Below are positions 33,025-42,337 of a stretch of DNA of 64,000 nt, in pieces (position 1 is the stretch's first letter; each line of letters starts with the position of its first letter). Below the pieces are notes generated by a model, which was not told the origin of the DNA, did no database searches, and saw nothing but the letters and a program-made list of their open reading frames with translations. The position numbers and the translations under genes were made by a program. The stretch lies in assembly GCF_001705435.1 (NCBI RefSeq), contig NZ_MDEN01000052.1, positions 85,877 to 149,876 on the forward strand. Reading direction: 5' to 3'. Source of the stretch: Pseudomonas graminis. Lineage in GTDB: Bacteria; Pseudomonadota; Gammaproteobacteria; Pseudomonadales; Pseudomonadaceae.

Positions 33025-35151
33025 ATGCTCGACCAGGCTCAACGCGTACTTAAAGACATCTTCGGCTACGACAGCTTCCGTGGTCGCCAGGGTGCCATTA
33101 TCGAGCGCGTGGCCAGTGGCGGTGATGCACTGGTGCTGATGCCCACCGGCGGCGGCAAATCCCTGTGTTTCCAGGTGCCGGGCCTGTTGCGCGACGGCCT
33201 TGCGGTCGTGGTTTCGCCGCTCATCGCGCTGATGGACGATCAGGTGGCAACGCTGGAAGAACTCGGTGTTTCAGCCGCCGCGTTGAACTCCACGCTCAGC
33301 GCCGAGCAGCAGCGCGACCTCGCTAACCGCATTCGTCTGGGCGAAATCAAGATGCTGTATCTGGCACCGGAACGTCTGGTCCAGCCGCGCATGCTGTCGT
33401 TTCTGCAAAACCTCAAGATCGCCCTGTTCGCCATCGACGAAGCCCACTGTGTGTCGCAATGGGGTCATGATTTCCGTCCTGAATACCTGCAGCTGGGCCA
33501 ACTGGCCGAGCTGTTTCCGGACGTGCCGCGTATCGCACTGACCGCCACGGCCGACAAGCGCACCCGTGAAGAGATCGTCGAGCGTCTGCACCTGCAGAAC
33601 GCCGAGCGCTTTTTGTCGAGCTTCGACCGCCCGAATATTTTTTACCGCATCGTGCCCAAGGAACAGCCACGCAAGCAGTTGCTGGCATTTCTGTCCGAGC
33701 GGCGCAGCGACGCCGGCATCGTGTATTGCCTGTCGCGCAAGAAGGTCGAAGAGACCGCGGCGTTCCTCAGCGACAACGGTTACCCGGCCCTGCCGTACCA
33801 CGCCGGCTTGCCCATCGAGACCCGCTCCGGCAATCAACGGCGCTTCCTTAATGAGGAAGGCCTGATCATGGTCGCCACCATCGCGTTCGGCATGGGCATC
33901 GACAAGCCCAACGTGCGCTTCGTGGCGCACATGGATCTCCCCAAATCGCTGGAAGCCTATTACCAGGAGACTGGCCGGGCAGGGCGGGACGGTCTGCCGG
34001 CCGATGCGTGGATGGCATACGGTCTGCAAGACGTTTTAATGCTCAAGCAGATGCTGCAGAACTCCGAAGGCGACGAGCGTCACAAGCGCGTCGAGCAGCA
34101 CAAGCTCGACGCCATGCTGGCGCTGTGTGAAGAAACCCGCTGCCGGCGTCAGTCGCTGCTCGCCTACTTCGACGAAATCATGCCCAACCCTTGCGGGCAC
34201 TGTGACAACTGCGTCGACGGCGTGCAGACCTGGGACGCCACCGAACCCGCGAGACAGGCGCTTTCAGCGATCTATCGAACCGGCCAGCGCTACGGCGTCG
34301 GCCATCTGGTCGACGTGTTGCTGGGCAAGGAAAACGACAAGGTTCAAAGCTTCGGTCATCAGAAGCTGGCGGTGTTCGGTGTCGGCAAGAGCCGCAGCGA
34401 AGGCGAATGGCGTTCATTGTTCCGACAGCTGGTGGCGCGTGGTCTGGCCGACATCGATCTGGAAGGCTACGGCGGTCTGCGCCTGAGTGACAGCTGCCGA
34501 CCGCTGCTGCGTGGTGAAGTCACCTTGCAGCTGCGCCGTGACCTGAAGCCGCAGACCACCGCGAAAGCCTCCGGCAGCCCGGCGAGTCAGCTGGTGCGCG
34601 GCGAAGAGCGCGAACAGTGGGAAGCGCTGCGTGCATTGCGGCGCAAGCTGGCCGAAGAACATGGCGTGCCGCCTTACGTCATCTTTCCGGATTCGACCCT
34701 GCTGGAAATGCTCCGCAGCCAGCCGGGGACCATGGCCGAAATGGGCCGGGTCAGCGGTGTGGGCGCTCGCAAGCTGGAGCGTTACGGCGAGGCGTTCCTC
34801 GAAGTGCTCGGCGGTGCAGCACCGGCGCCGCGTGTCGTCACCGATGTACGGCACGAACTCATCAGCCTCGCCCGCGCCGGTATGACGCCGATGCAAATCG
34901 CCGGGCAACTTCAGTGCTCGGAGAAGAACGTCTACACGATGCTCGCCGAGGCGATTGGCAAACAGCAGCTTTCCCTGGATCAGGCGCTGGATTTGCCCGA
35001 GGACCTGATGACCGAGATTCAGGATGCGTTTCTCGACGGCGAAGGCGAGCTGCCCCCTGTTGCCGCTATTGCCGAACTGTTTACCGGGCGCGTACCCGAG
35101 GGCGTGCTGTATTGTGTGCGGGCGGCGTTGCAGTCGGAGTTTGAGGTCTGA
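33025..35151 (+). CDS. recQ: ATP-dependent DNA helicase RecQ
   Basis: A 708-residue RecQ helicase. Motif I is [14 protein letters not shown], motif II is the Asp-Glu-Ala-His box in [15 protein letters not shown], and motif VI is [10 protein letters not shown]. The zinc site CGHCDNC follows, then the winged helix, then an HRDC domain near residues 540-615 ([20 protein letters not shown]). About 90 further residues form a helix-turn-helix-like tail ([21 protein letters not shown]) absent from E. coli RecQ (609 residues) but usual in pseudomonads. It repairs replication forks and recombination intermediates in the cytoplasm. Confidence 0.96.
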   Translation: MLDQAQRVLKDIFGYDSFRGRQGAIIERVASGGDALVLMPTGGGKSLCFQVPGLLRDGLAVVVSPLIALMDDQVATLEELGVSAAALNSTLSAEQQRDLANRIRLGEIKMLYLAPERLVQPRMLSFLQNLKIALFAIDEAHCVSQWGHDFRPEYLQLGQLAELFPDVPRIALTATADKRTREEIVERLHLQNAERFLSSFDRPNIFYRIVPKEQPRKQLLAFLSERRSDAGIVYCLSRKKVEETAAFLSDNGYPALPYHAGLPIETRSGNQRRFLNEEGLIMVATIAFGMGIDKPNVRFVAHMDLPKSLEAYYQETGRAGRDGLPADAWMAYGLQDVLMLKQMLQNSEGDERHKRVEQHKLDAMLALCEETRCRRQSLLAYFDEIMPNPCGHCDNCVDGVQTWDATEPARQALSAIYRTGQRYGVGHLVDVLLGKENDKVQSFGHQKLAVFGVGKSRSEGEWRSLFRQLVARGLADIDLEGYGGLRLSDSCRPLLRGEVTLQLRRDLKPQTTAKASGSPASQLVRGEEREQWEALRALRRKLAEEHGVPPYVIFPDSTLLEMLRSQPGTMAEMGRVSGVGARKLERYGEAFLEVLGGAAPAPRVVTDVRHELISLARAGMTPMQIAGQLQCSEKNVYTMLAEAIGKQQLSLDQALDLPEDLMTEIQDAFLDGEGELPPVAAIAELFTGRVPEGVLYCVRAALQSEFEV

Positions 35152-35333
35152 CCCGTCGCAACCTCGGCAGGCAGCACACTCAAATAATCCCAAGCAACCC
35201 GAAGGCCTACCCGCCGCATCCCGGCACCTCCTCGCCGCTGCGACGAATCACCACGCCCGGGCGCTTGCCTCATCACTGTCTCCATGGTTAGCTGCCTATT
35301 AATTAGGATTCGCCTTTAACCATCGAGTTACCT

Positions 35334-35768
35334 ATGCCGTTAACCGAAGAACATCGCTTTGGCATGCAACTGGCCCATATGTCCCGGGGCTGGCGCGCGG
35401 AGCTGGATCGCCGGCTGGCTGATCTGGGATTGTCCCAGGCGCGCTGGCTGGTGTTACTGCATCTGGCTCGTTTCAAAACGCCACCCACCCAGCGTGAACT
35501 CGCCCAGAGCGTGGGCGTTGAAGGCCCGACCCTGGCCCGGCTGCTGGACAGCCTGGAGAATCAGGGACTGGTGCTTCGGCAGGCGGTGCTCGAAGATCGT
35601 CGGGCGAAAAAGATCGTCCTCTGTGACACCGCGCGTCCGCTGATCGAGAAAATCGAAACCATCGCCACCGCCTTGCGCCACGAGTTGTTTGCCGGCATCG
35701 ACGAAGAAGAATTGCTCATGTGCATGCGCGTTCATTCGAAAATCCTCGCCAATCTCGAAAAATCCTGA
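35334..35768 (+). CDS. MarR/SlyA family transcriptional regulator
   Basis: A 144-residue MarR-type regulator with winged-helix core PTQRELAQSVGVEGPTLARLLDSLENQGLV and wing RQAVLEDRRAKKIVL, followed by a dimerisation helix. It is SlyA-like in length and in its start (LTEEHRFGMQLAHMSRGWRAELD). Ligand and targets are not evident. It is followed after 143 bp by the fimV-like gene on the same strand; a similar recQ-marR-fimV-like order occurs in other pseudomonads, so the linkage may be functional or merely conserved. Confidence 0.9.
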   Translation: MPLTEEHRFGMQLAHMSRGWRAELDRRLADLGLSQARWLVLLHLARFKTPPTQRELAQSVGVEGPTLARLLDSLENQGLVLRQAVLEDRRAKKIVLCDTARPLIEKIETIATALRHELFAGIDEEELLMCMRVHSKILANLEKS

Positions 35769-35911
35769 AAACCGCGCGAACGCCTGCGACAAATACATTG
35801 ATGCGGGCGAAACATCCTGTTCTATTTGCACCCATACTGATGCTGCCCGGATGACGTGTCCGGGCATACCGAATGTGCAGGGAAGCCTGCCTCGTCTTCA
35901 AAAGGGTTCGC

Positions 35912-38251
35912 ATGCTGAAGAGTTTTCAGGCCGGTAGTCGTCGTGAAGGGGGTGCGCCTCTTCGCGTTCAGTCGGGTCTTCGTTCGGGTTTGCTCGCCAT
36001 CGGGCTCGCCTCGGCCGCGTTGCTGCACAGCTCCGTGGCGGCTGCGCTGGGTCTGGGCGAAATCAGCCTGCATTCTGCGTTGGGGCAACCCTTTAACGCC
36101 GATGTCGAATTGATTGAAGCGGGTGGGATGAGTCCCGATGAAATCGTCGTCGGGCTCGCGCCGCCCGAAGCCTTTGCCAAGGCTGGCGTGGAGCGCGTGT
36201 TCTTTCTCAACGACCTGCGTTTCACTCCGGTGATCCGTGGCAACCGCAGCGTGATTCACATCGAATCCCACAAGGCGGTCACCGAGCCGTATCTGAATTT
36301 CCTCGTCAGGCTGGTACGGCCGAACGGCGACCAGCTGCATGAATACACCGTGCTGCTTGATCCGCCGACATCGCCGACCGGGCTCGCCGCGACGCGCAGC
36401 CGTACTCAATCGCCAGCGGCCCGCGCGACAAATGATGATTCGCGTCTGCCGGTCGCGCCGCCCCAGGCTCGACAGGGCAAGCACTACACGGTCGTGTCCG
36501 GCGACACGCTGGCGGGTATTGCCCGGCAGGTACAGGCGCCGGGCAGCAAGACCTCTTCTGCCGAGTTGATAAAAGGCGTGGTGGCGCTCAATCCGCAAGC
36601 GTTTCCCAATGGTGAGCGCAGCCAGTTGAAGGTCGGTCAGAGCCTGTTGCTGCCGGACAACGCCGTTGAACCGAAGACCGCCAATGGGTCTGCTGCAGGC
36701 AGCGCCACCTCGGCCGCAGCCTCCGCCCCGACGCCTGCCTCGGCGAAGCAGAACGCCAGCGATCAGTTGTCGGCGGCGGCGCTGGAAAACCAGCAGTTGA
36801 ACAACACGCTGGACGACCTCAAGCAGCAAGTCCAGACGTCCACCGTCGAAGAGGCCGACAAGGACAAGCAGATCATCGAACTGCAGACCCAACTCGCCGA
36901 ACTCAAGGCCCAATCGGCCAAGCCTGTGGCGGCGCCAGTTGCTCCCGCCCCCTCGACGGTGGCGACGACTCCAGCTGACACGACGGCGGCAACGCCGGCT
37001 GCACCCGCTCCGGTAGCCACTCCCGTACAAGCGCCGGTGCCGGTTGCCGCCGAGGATGACTTCCCCTGGACGTCGGTTCTGGCAGCGCTGTTGGTGATAT
37101 TGCTGCTCCTCGCGCTGGCCTGGTCTGTGCGCCGCAACCGGATCAAAAATCAGCTGGCCCTCGAGCCTGTGCCGGCGGAACCGGTGGTCAGGTCTGCGGC
37201 CACGGTCACCCCGGTCTTCGAAGTGCCGGCGGTCACCCCGGCGCGTCCGGCTTCGTCAGCACCTGCCGGCCAACGTCTGGCCGGTGCCGCCACTGACGCC
37301 CTGGATGGCGCGAGCATTTACATCGCCTACGGTCGCTTCGCCGAAGCACTGGCCATCCTGCGTGATGCGTTGGGCAAACAGCCCGAGCGCACCGATGTTC
37401 GCCTGCGCATTCTCGAACTGCTCGGCGAGCAGGGCGACATCGATGCGTATGACGAAGAAGAACGCGTGCTCCTGAGTCAGGGCGTCGACGCGCAGAAGCT
37501 TCAGGATATTCGCAATCGTTACCCGAAACTGAAGCCCGAGCCCGTGGTGCCCGCAGCGCCGTCCGCGCCAGTCGCGTCGCCAGCCATGACCTCGGCCGCA
37601 GCCTCCGCCGCGGCCCTGGGTGCTGCCGCGGTGCTGGCCAGCCAAACAGCTTCGGCCAGTCAGGCATCAGAAGAACCGCCGGCGCTCAGCCTGACGGAAC
37701 CCACCCAGTTGGACGAAAATGCGGCCGCATCACTGAACCCGGTCGACCCTGCCGACGATTTCCAGCTCAACCTCGACGACCTCTCCATGGACGCCGACTG
37801 GGATCTGGTTGATCCGTTCGACAGCACGCCCGCCCCGCGCAAGCCCGCGCCTGTACTCGAAGCCGAACCTGAACTGGACACTTCGTTCTCGTCCGACCTC
37901 ACGCAGCTGCCCGAGGTGTTCGAGATGCCCGAAGAGCAGTTCCTCAGCGACTTCGCCGAAGAGGAAACGCCGCCGGAAATGGACGTTCAGTTCGAGGCCG
38001 GTCCGGCAGTCATTGTGCAGAGCAACAGCGATCTGCTGGACGACGCTTTTCTCGACAGTTTCATGATCGAGGAGGGCGGCTTCGATCTGCTGAGTCTGGA
38101 CGAAGAGCCGCTGAGCAAGATCAATGAGGCGCAGGTGCTGATCGATGAAGGCAATGTCGACGAGGCCCGTCGGCTGTTGCAGGAAGTGATCGACGGCTCC
38201 GACGACGGCCCGCAGCAAACCGCCCGTGATTTGCTGGCAGGGTTGGGCTGA
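35912..38251 (+). CDS. FimV/HubP-like inner-membrane protein with LysM domain
   Basis: A 779-residue protein with a signal peptide ending near residue 48 (VAAALGLGEI), a FimV N-terminal domain (SALGQPFNADVEL, then FLVRLVRPNG), a LysM peptidoglycan-binding motif (HYTVVSGDTLAGIARQ, residues about 190-250), a coiled coil and an Ala/Pro-rich linker, one membrane helix (about 385-408, SVLAALLVILLLLALAW) and an acidic cytoplasmic part that ends with a TPR-like FimV cap (AQVLIDEGNVDEARRLLQEV). FimV/HubP proteins organise the cell pole and type IV pili. The marR/selT context, rather than truA/asd, suggests this is the FimV-like paralogue and not fimV proper. AAGGG precedes ATG 35912. Confidence 0.85.
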   Translation: MLKSFQAGSRREGGAPLRVQSGLRSGLLAIGLASAALLHSSVAAALGLGEISLHSALGQPFNADVELIEAGGMSPDEIVVGLAPPEAFAKAGVERVFFLNDLRFTPVIRGNRSVIHIESHKAVTEPYLNFLVRLVRPNGDQLHEYTVLLDPPTSPTGLAATRSRTQSPAARATNDDSRLPVAPPQARQGKHYTVVSGDTLAGIARQVQAPGSKTSSAELIKGVVALNPQAFPNGERSQLKVGQSLLLPDNAVEPKTANGSAAGSATSAAASAPTPASAKQNASDQLSAAALENQQLNNTLDDLKQQVQTSTVEEADKDKQIIELQTQLAELKAQSAKPVAAPVAPAPSTVATTPADTTAATPAAPAPVATPVQAPVPVAAEDDFPWTSVLAALLVILLLLALAWSVRRNRIKNQLALEPVPAEPVVRSAATVTPVFEVPAVTPARPASSAPAGQRLAGAATDALDGASIYIAYGRFAEALAILRDALGKQPERTDVRLRILELLGEQGDIDAYDEEERVLLSQGVDAQKLQDIRNRYPKLKPEPVVPAAPSAPVASPAMTSAAASAAALGAAAVLASQTASASQASEEPPALSLTEPTQLDENAAASLNPVDPADDFQLNLDDLSMDADWDLVDPFDSTPAPRKPAPVLEAEPELDTSFSSDLTQLPEVFEMPEEQFLSDFAEEETPPEMDVQFEAGPAVIVQSNSDLLDDAFLDSFMIEEGGFDLLSLDEEPLSKINEAQVLIDEGNVDEARRLLQEVIDGSDDGPQQTARDLLAGLG

Positions 38252-38254
38252 CCG

Positions 38255-38551
38255 ATGTCTGCCAAGCCTGAAATCACCATCACCTACTGCACACAGTGCC
38301 AATGGCTGTTGCGCGCCGCCTGGCTGGCTCAGGAATTGTTGAGCACCTTCACCGATGATCTCGGCAAAGTGTCGTTGATCCCTGGCACCGGCGGTGTATT
38401 TCGCATCACCTGCGACGACGTGCAGATCTGGGAGCGCAAGGCCGACGGCGGGTTTCCCGAGGCCAAGGTGCTCAAGCAGCGCGTGCGTGACCAGATCGAT
38501 CCGGCCCGGGACCTGGGGCACAACGATCGTCACGCCGGCCTGGATACCTGA
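38255..38551 (+). CDS. SelT/SelW/SelH family (Rdx) thioredoxin-like protein
   Basis: A 98-residue protein with the redox motif CTQC (Cys12, Cys15) in the family setting ITYCTQCQWLLRAAWLAQELL, and the later GTGGVFRITCDD and IWERKADGGFPEAKVLKQ. Bacterial members carry Cys in place of selenocysteine. A thiol-redox role is assumed from the fold; the partner is unknown. It starts 4 bases after the fimV-like stop, so the two are probably one transcript. Confidence 0.9.
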   Translation: MSAKPEITITYCTQCQWLLRAAWLAQELLSTFTDDLGKVSLIPGTGGVFRITCDDVQIWERKADGGFPEAKVLKQRVRDQIDPARDLGHNDRHAGLDT

Positions 38552-38671
38552 GCGCGCATCGGGTCTGGGAAATTGTTAATCGATATGTCGTGTCATCAAA
38601 GCTAAACACCGCCGTCATGTTCATATCACCGACCACGTCCACGCTTGGGAAAACCAAAGTGGAGGTGGTCC

Positions 38672-39490
38672 ATGAGCATTGCCGAGAGCGTGAAACCCAG
38701 TCGTAAACAACGTGTCCGGACCTTGTGGATCTCTGACGTGCATCTGGGAACCCGCGACTGCCAGGCCGAACACCTCTCCGGATTTCTCAAGCAATACCAC
38801 GCCGACAAAGTGTACCTGGTGGGCGACATCATCGACGGCTGGAAGATGCGCGGCGGCATGTACTGGCCGCAAGCCCACACCAACGTCATCCGCCGTCTGC
38901 TGACCATGAGCAAGCGCGGCACCGAAGTCATTTACGTCACCGGCAACCACGACGAATTCCTGCGCCGCTATTCAAAACTCATTCTAGGCAACATCCAACT
39001 GGTCGATGAAGCCGTGCATCTGACCGCCGATGGTCGTCGTCTGCTGGTGATCCACGGTGACCAGTTCGACGTCATCACGCGCTACCACCGCTGGCTGGCG
39101 TTTCTTGGCGATTCGGCCTACGAATTCACCCTGACCCTCAACCGCTGGCTCAACCACTGGCGCGCCAAATACGGCTACGGCTATTGGTCGCTGTCGGCGT
39201 ACCTGAAGCACAAGGTCAAGACTGCGGTGAATTTCATCAGCGATTTCGAGGAAGCCATCGCCCATGAGTGCGTCAAGCGCGGGCTGGACGGGGTGGTGTG
39301 CGGGCACATTCACCACGCCGAAATCCGTCAGGTGGGCGGCGTGGAATACCTCAACTGCGGCGACTGGGTGGAGTCCTGCACGGCGTTGATCGAGCACTGG
39401 GATGGCACGATCGAGCTGTTCCGGTTGGCCGATGCCCACGTCAAAGCCAAAAGCCCGGAAACAGCGCAGCCCGTGGGCGAGACGGTCTGA
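38672..39490 (+). CDS. LpxH-like metallophosphoesterase
   Basis: A 272-residue calcineurin-like phosphoesterase with all metal motifs: DVH (Asp22, His24), GDIIDGW (Asp52), GNHDE (Asn92, His93), HGDQFD and GHIHHAE. It belongs to the UDP-2,3-diacylglucosamine diphosphatase-like group, but true lpxH is usually near ppiB/cysS, so this paralogue may act on a different phospho-lipid or nucleotide substrate. ATG 38672 has GGAGGT 5 bases upstream; the 9-codon longer frame is unlikely. Confidence 0.88.
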   Translation: MSIAESVKPSRKQRVRTLWISDVHLGTRDCQAEHLSGFLKQYHADKVYLVGDIIDGWKMRGGMYWPQAHTNVIRRLLTMSKRGTEVIYVTGNHDEFLRRYSKLILGNIQLVDEAVHLTADGRRLLVIHGDQFDVITRYHRWLAFLGDSAYEFTLTLNRWLNHWRAKYGYGYWSLSAYLKHKVKTAVNFISDFEEAIAHECVKRGLDGVVCGHIHHAEIRQVGGVEYLNCGDWVESCTALIEHWDGTIELFRLADAHVKAKSPETAQPVGETV

Positions 39491-39554
39491 GCAGGCAGCT
39501 TTTACTCAAACCGTGGGGCAGCAAGGCGTCATGCGCGACGCCGACGAGTGCCGG

Positions 39555-39866
39555 TCAAAACGGTACTTTGCCCCTGAGCATGTCTCCGTACATGACGAAA
39601 TCACCGAGCAGGCTGTAGAACGGATGCTTGAACGTGGCCGGACGGTTCTTCTCGAAAAAGAAGTGGCCGATCCAGGCGAAGCTGTAGCCTGCCAAGGGCA
39701 GTACCCACAACAATGTCCAGTGAGCGCTGAGCACGGCGAATGCCAGAATCAGGATGACCAGACTCGTGCCGATGAAATGCAAGCGTCGGCACGTGCTGTC
39801 CCGATGTTCGTGCAGATAATACGGATAGAAGTCTTCGAATCGGTCGAAACGCTTCACTGTTTCCAC
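39555..39866 (-). CDS. DUF962/Mpo1-like small membrane protein
   Basis: A 103-residue protein matching the DUF962 family: FEDFYPYYLHEHRDSTCRRLHFIGT at the start, a hydrophobic pair of helices and the conserved SFAWIGHFFFEKNRPATF-KHPFYSLLGD. The His residues (HEH, RRLHF, GHFFFE, KHP) resemble the iron-binding set of yeast Mpo1, a 2-hydroxy fatty acid dioxygenase. An oxygenase role here is inference. It sits 106 bp downstream of trkH on the same strand. Confidence 0.85.
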   Translation of the reverse strand: METVKRFDRFEDFYPYYLHEHRDSTCRRLHFIGTSLVILILAFAVLSAHWTLLWVLPLAGYSFAWIGHFFFEKNRPATFKHPFYSLLGDFVMYGDMLRGKVPF

Positions 39867-39972
39867 AAGGCTATGCTCCGGGCAGGGTATTGGTTGAGCT
39901 TAGTCGAGCCCCCACTGCCCGCCGCGACATTTCTCGGGGCTACGCAGCTGACGTTGCCCGGCCCGCAGTGTT

Positions 39973-41427
39973 CTAGTGCCGCCAGAACGCCGGTATGCAC
40001 AGCACCAGCACCGTGATGATTTCCAGCCGACCGAGCAGCATGCCCAGTGACAGAATCCACTTGGCGGCATCCGGCAGCGTCGAGAAATTACCCGCCGGCC
40101 CGATGGTTTCACCGAGCCCCGGCCCCACCCCTGACACGGTGCTGGCGGCGCCCGTCAGCGCAGTCATCCAGTCCAGCCCCAGCAGCGACAGCATCAGCGC
40201 GATCAGGCAGATGGTGAAGGTGAAGAAAAACGAGAAGGTCAGAATCGAACGCACGATCTCGTCGTCCAGCCGGTGACCGTTGTACTTCTGCTTGATCACC
40301 GCGCGCGGGTGGATCAGCTGGTGCAGGTTGGCGCGCAGCAGGATGTAGGCGACCTGAAAGCGGAAGATCTTCACGCCGCCCGCCGTTGACCCTGAGCATC
40401 CCCCGATGAACCCCAGGTAGAAAAACAGCATCAGCGCGAAGTTGCCCCACAGGCTGTAGTCCCCCAGGGCGAAACCAGTGGTCGTCACCACCGAGGTCAC
40501 GTTCAGCGCGACATGGCGCAACGCGTCGTACCACGGCAGATCGGTCGTCGCCCAGTACCAGGCGGTCATCACCAGCCACATCACCAGCAGCAGGACGAGA
40601 AAACCCTGCACCTGTTGATCCTTGAGCAGCGCCCCGCGATTGCCCCGCAGCGTCGCCACATAGAGGGTGAACGGCAGGGCGCCGAGGATCATCACCACGA
40701 TGGCCACCCAATGCACGGCGGGCTGCGGCCATTTCGCCAGTGACTGATCCGAGGTGGAGAACCCTCCGGTCGATATCGCCGACATCGCGTGATTGATGGC
40801 GTCGAACAGGCTCATGCCCGCCCACCAGAACGCCAGCGTGCCCAGCACGGTGATGCCGAGGTAAACAAGCACGATGAATTTGGCGACCATGTGCGAACGC
40901 GGCATGACTTTTTCGGAACGGTCCGACGACTCGGTCTGAAACAGGCGCATACCGCCGATGCGCAACAGCGGGAGAATCGCCACGGCCATGCCGATGAAGC
41001 CGATGCCGCCGAGCCAGTGCAGCAGCGATCGCCAGATCAGGATGCCGGGGGACATGGTGTCCAGGCCGCTGAGCACGGTGGAGCCCGTCGCGGTGATGCC
41101 GGACATGCTTTCGAAGAAGGAGTCGGTGTAGCTGATGTGTTGGGTAAGCAGAAACGGCAGCGCCGCAAAGATGCAGACGATGACCCAGCTGCTGACCGTC
41201 AGCAGGTACATGTCCCGGGGCCGCAGGTGCACGTGTTCAGGTCGGCCCTGGCCCACCAGCGCCAGCCCGGACACGAAGGTAATCAGGCTCGACCACAGAA
41301 ACGACGGCATGTCGGCGGTGCGGTGGAAGATCATCAGGGTGATCATCGGCACGACCATGGCGATGGCCAGGGTAATCAGGAAGATGCCGATAATGAAACC
41401 GATGATGCGGAGAGTCGGCAACGCCAT
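39973..41427 (-). CDS. trkH: Trk system potassium uptake protein TrkH
   Basis: A 484-residue potassium channel subunit with four pore-loop repeats, recognisable from SGITATGSTVLSG, ISTGGFSTSD, TSVVTTTGFALGDY and STVSGVGPGLGE, the Gly positions lining the selectivity filter. The typical GGCSGSTAGGVKIFR follows the third repeat. It works with the cytoplasmic NAD-binding gate TrkA, not encoded here. ATG 41427 gives the usual start MALPTLRIIGF; the frame extends 12 codons upstream without a ribosome binding site. Confidence 0.95.
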   Translation of the reverse strand: MALPTLRIIGFIIGIFLITLAIAMVVPMITLMIFHRTADMPSFLWSSLITFVSGLALVGQGRPEHVHLRPRDMYLLTVSSWVIVCIFAALPFLLTQHISYTDSFFESMSGITATGSTVLSGLDTMSPGILIWRSLLHWLGGIGFIGMAVAILPLLRIGGMRLFQTESSDRSEKVMPRSHMVAKFIVLVYLGITVLGTLAFWWAGMSLFDAINHAMSAISTGGFSTSDQSLAKWPQPAVHWVAIVVMILGALPFTLYVATLRGNRGALLKDQQVQGFLVLLLVMWLVMTAWYWATTDLPWYDALRHVALNVTSVVTTTGFALGDYSLWGNFALMLFFYLGFIGGCSGSTAGGVKIFRFQVAYILLRANLHQLIHPRAVIKQKYNGHRLDDEIVRSILTFSFFFTFTICLIALMLSLLGLDWMTALTGAASTVSGVGPGLGETIGPAGNFSTLPDAAKWILSLGMLLGRLEIITVLVLCIPAFWRH

Positions 41428-41601
41428 GCAGTCGCTCTGATCAGGTAGTGAGAGGGCGGCCATTCTACTCGCGAGCCCGTTGGTGTAAACCGAGGCATTT
41501 CCGAGAGTGTTGTAAGTAATTGCCCCGGTTAATCGTTATTGAAGTTCAAGACTGCACCGAGGGCACTACAATGGCCCGTCATTTTTCCTGGAGACGACTT
41601 A

Positions 41602-42162
41602 ATGGAAGCGCTCGACGTATTGCTTAATCGCGTGTCCGTGCCCCGCTTGATCGAACCCGCCCCGGACGCCGAGCAACGCGAGATCCTCTTCGGCGCAGCC
41701 CTGCGCGCGCCTGACCATGGCGTCTTGCGGCCTTATCGATTTCTGACCGTCGAAGGCGACGCACGCAACCGCATGGGCGAACTGCTGGCCCAGGCATTGA
41801 TCGACAAAGGCGGCGATGTTGAGGCCAAAGCGCTGGACAAGGCCCGTAACGGACCGTTGCGCGCGCCCTTGGTGGTGGTGGTCATCGCCAAGTTGACTGA
41901 CCACTTCAAAGTGCCGAAAAAGGAACAAGTGATCACCGCAGGGTGCGCTGCCCACGGCATCCTCCTGGCCGCTTATGCGATGGGCATTGGCGCGGTCTGG
42001 CGCTCGGGGGATTTGTCCTACTCCCGCCACGTCGCCGAAGGGCTGGGTCTGACAGCCGAAGAAGAAGTCGTCGGCTTTCTGTACCTCGGCACGCCGCAAA
42101 ATCCGCCGCGTGAACCCGCGAAGCCGGAGGTTGCTGGTTTTGTGAGCGCGTGGGAGGGGTAA
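41602..42162 (+). CDS. nitroreductase family protein (YdjA-like)
   Basis: A 186-residue FMN-dependent oxidoreductase of the small YdjA type. FMN-contacting motifs are AALRAPDHGVLRPYRF near the N-terminus, the central KKEQVITAGCAAHGILLAAYAMGIGAVWRSG and a final LYLGTPQNPPREP. The natural substrate is unknown. ATG 41602 has GGAG upstream; the 21 extra residues of the longer frame are untypical. A REPIN follows 40 bp after the stop. Confidence 0.9.
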   Translation: MEALDVLLNRVSVPRLIEPAPDAEQREILFGAALRAPDHGVLRPYRFLTVEGDARNRMGELLAQALIDKGGDVEAKALDKARNGPLRAPLVVVVIAKLTDHFKVPKKEQVITAGCAAHGILLAAYAMGIGAVWRSGDLSYSRHVAEGLGLTAEEEVVGFLYLGTPQNPPREPAKPEVAGFVSAWEG

Positions 42163-42202
42163 CAAACTGGTTTCATCCTGCTATAAGCGCCGGCCCCGAT
42201 CT

Positions 42203-42294
42203 GTAGGACTGGCTTTAGCCGGGAAGGCATTAAGCGTTACACCGCAAAACTGAGGTGTACAGACAGGCCTCTTCCCGGCTGAAGCCGGTCCTAC
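42203..42294. repeat. REPIN (92 bp)
   Basis: A GTAGGACTGGCTTTAGCCGG-type REP at 42203-42226 and its inverted partner CTTCCCGGCTGAAGCCGGTC at 42271-42294. Identical length and arm order to the element at 1634-1725. It lies between the convergent nitroreductase and histidine kinase genes. Confidence 0.85.
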
Positions 42295-42337
42295 CAGTCA
42301 CCGCACCCATTCAGCGGGAGCGGCTGCGAACAGGGAA

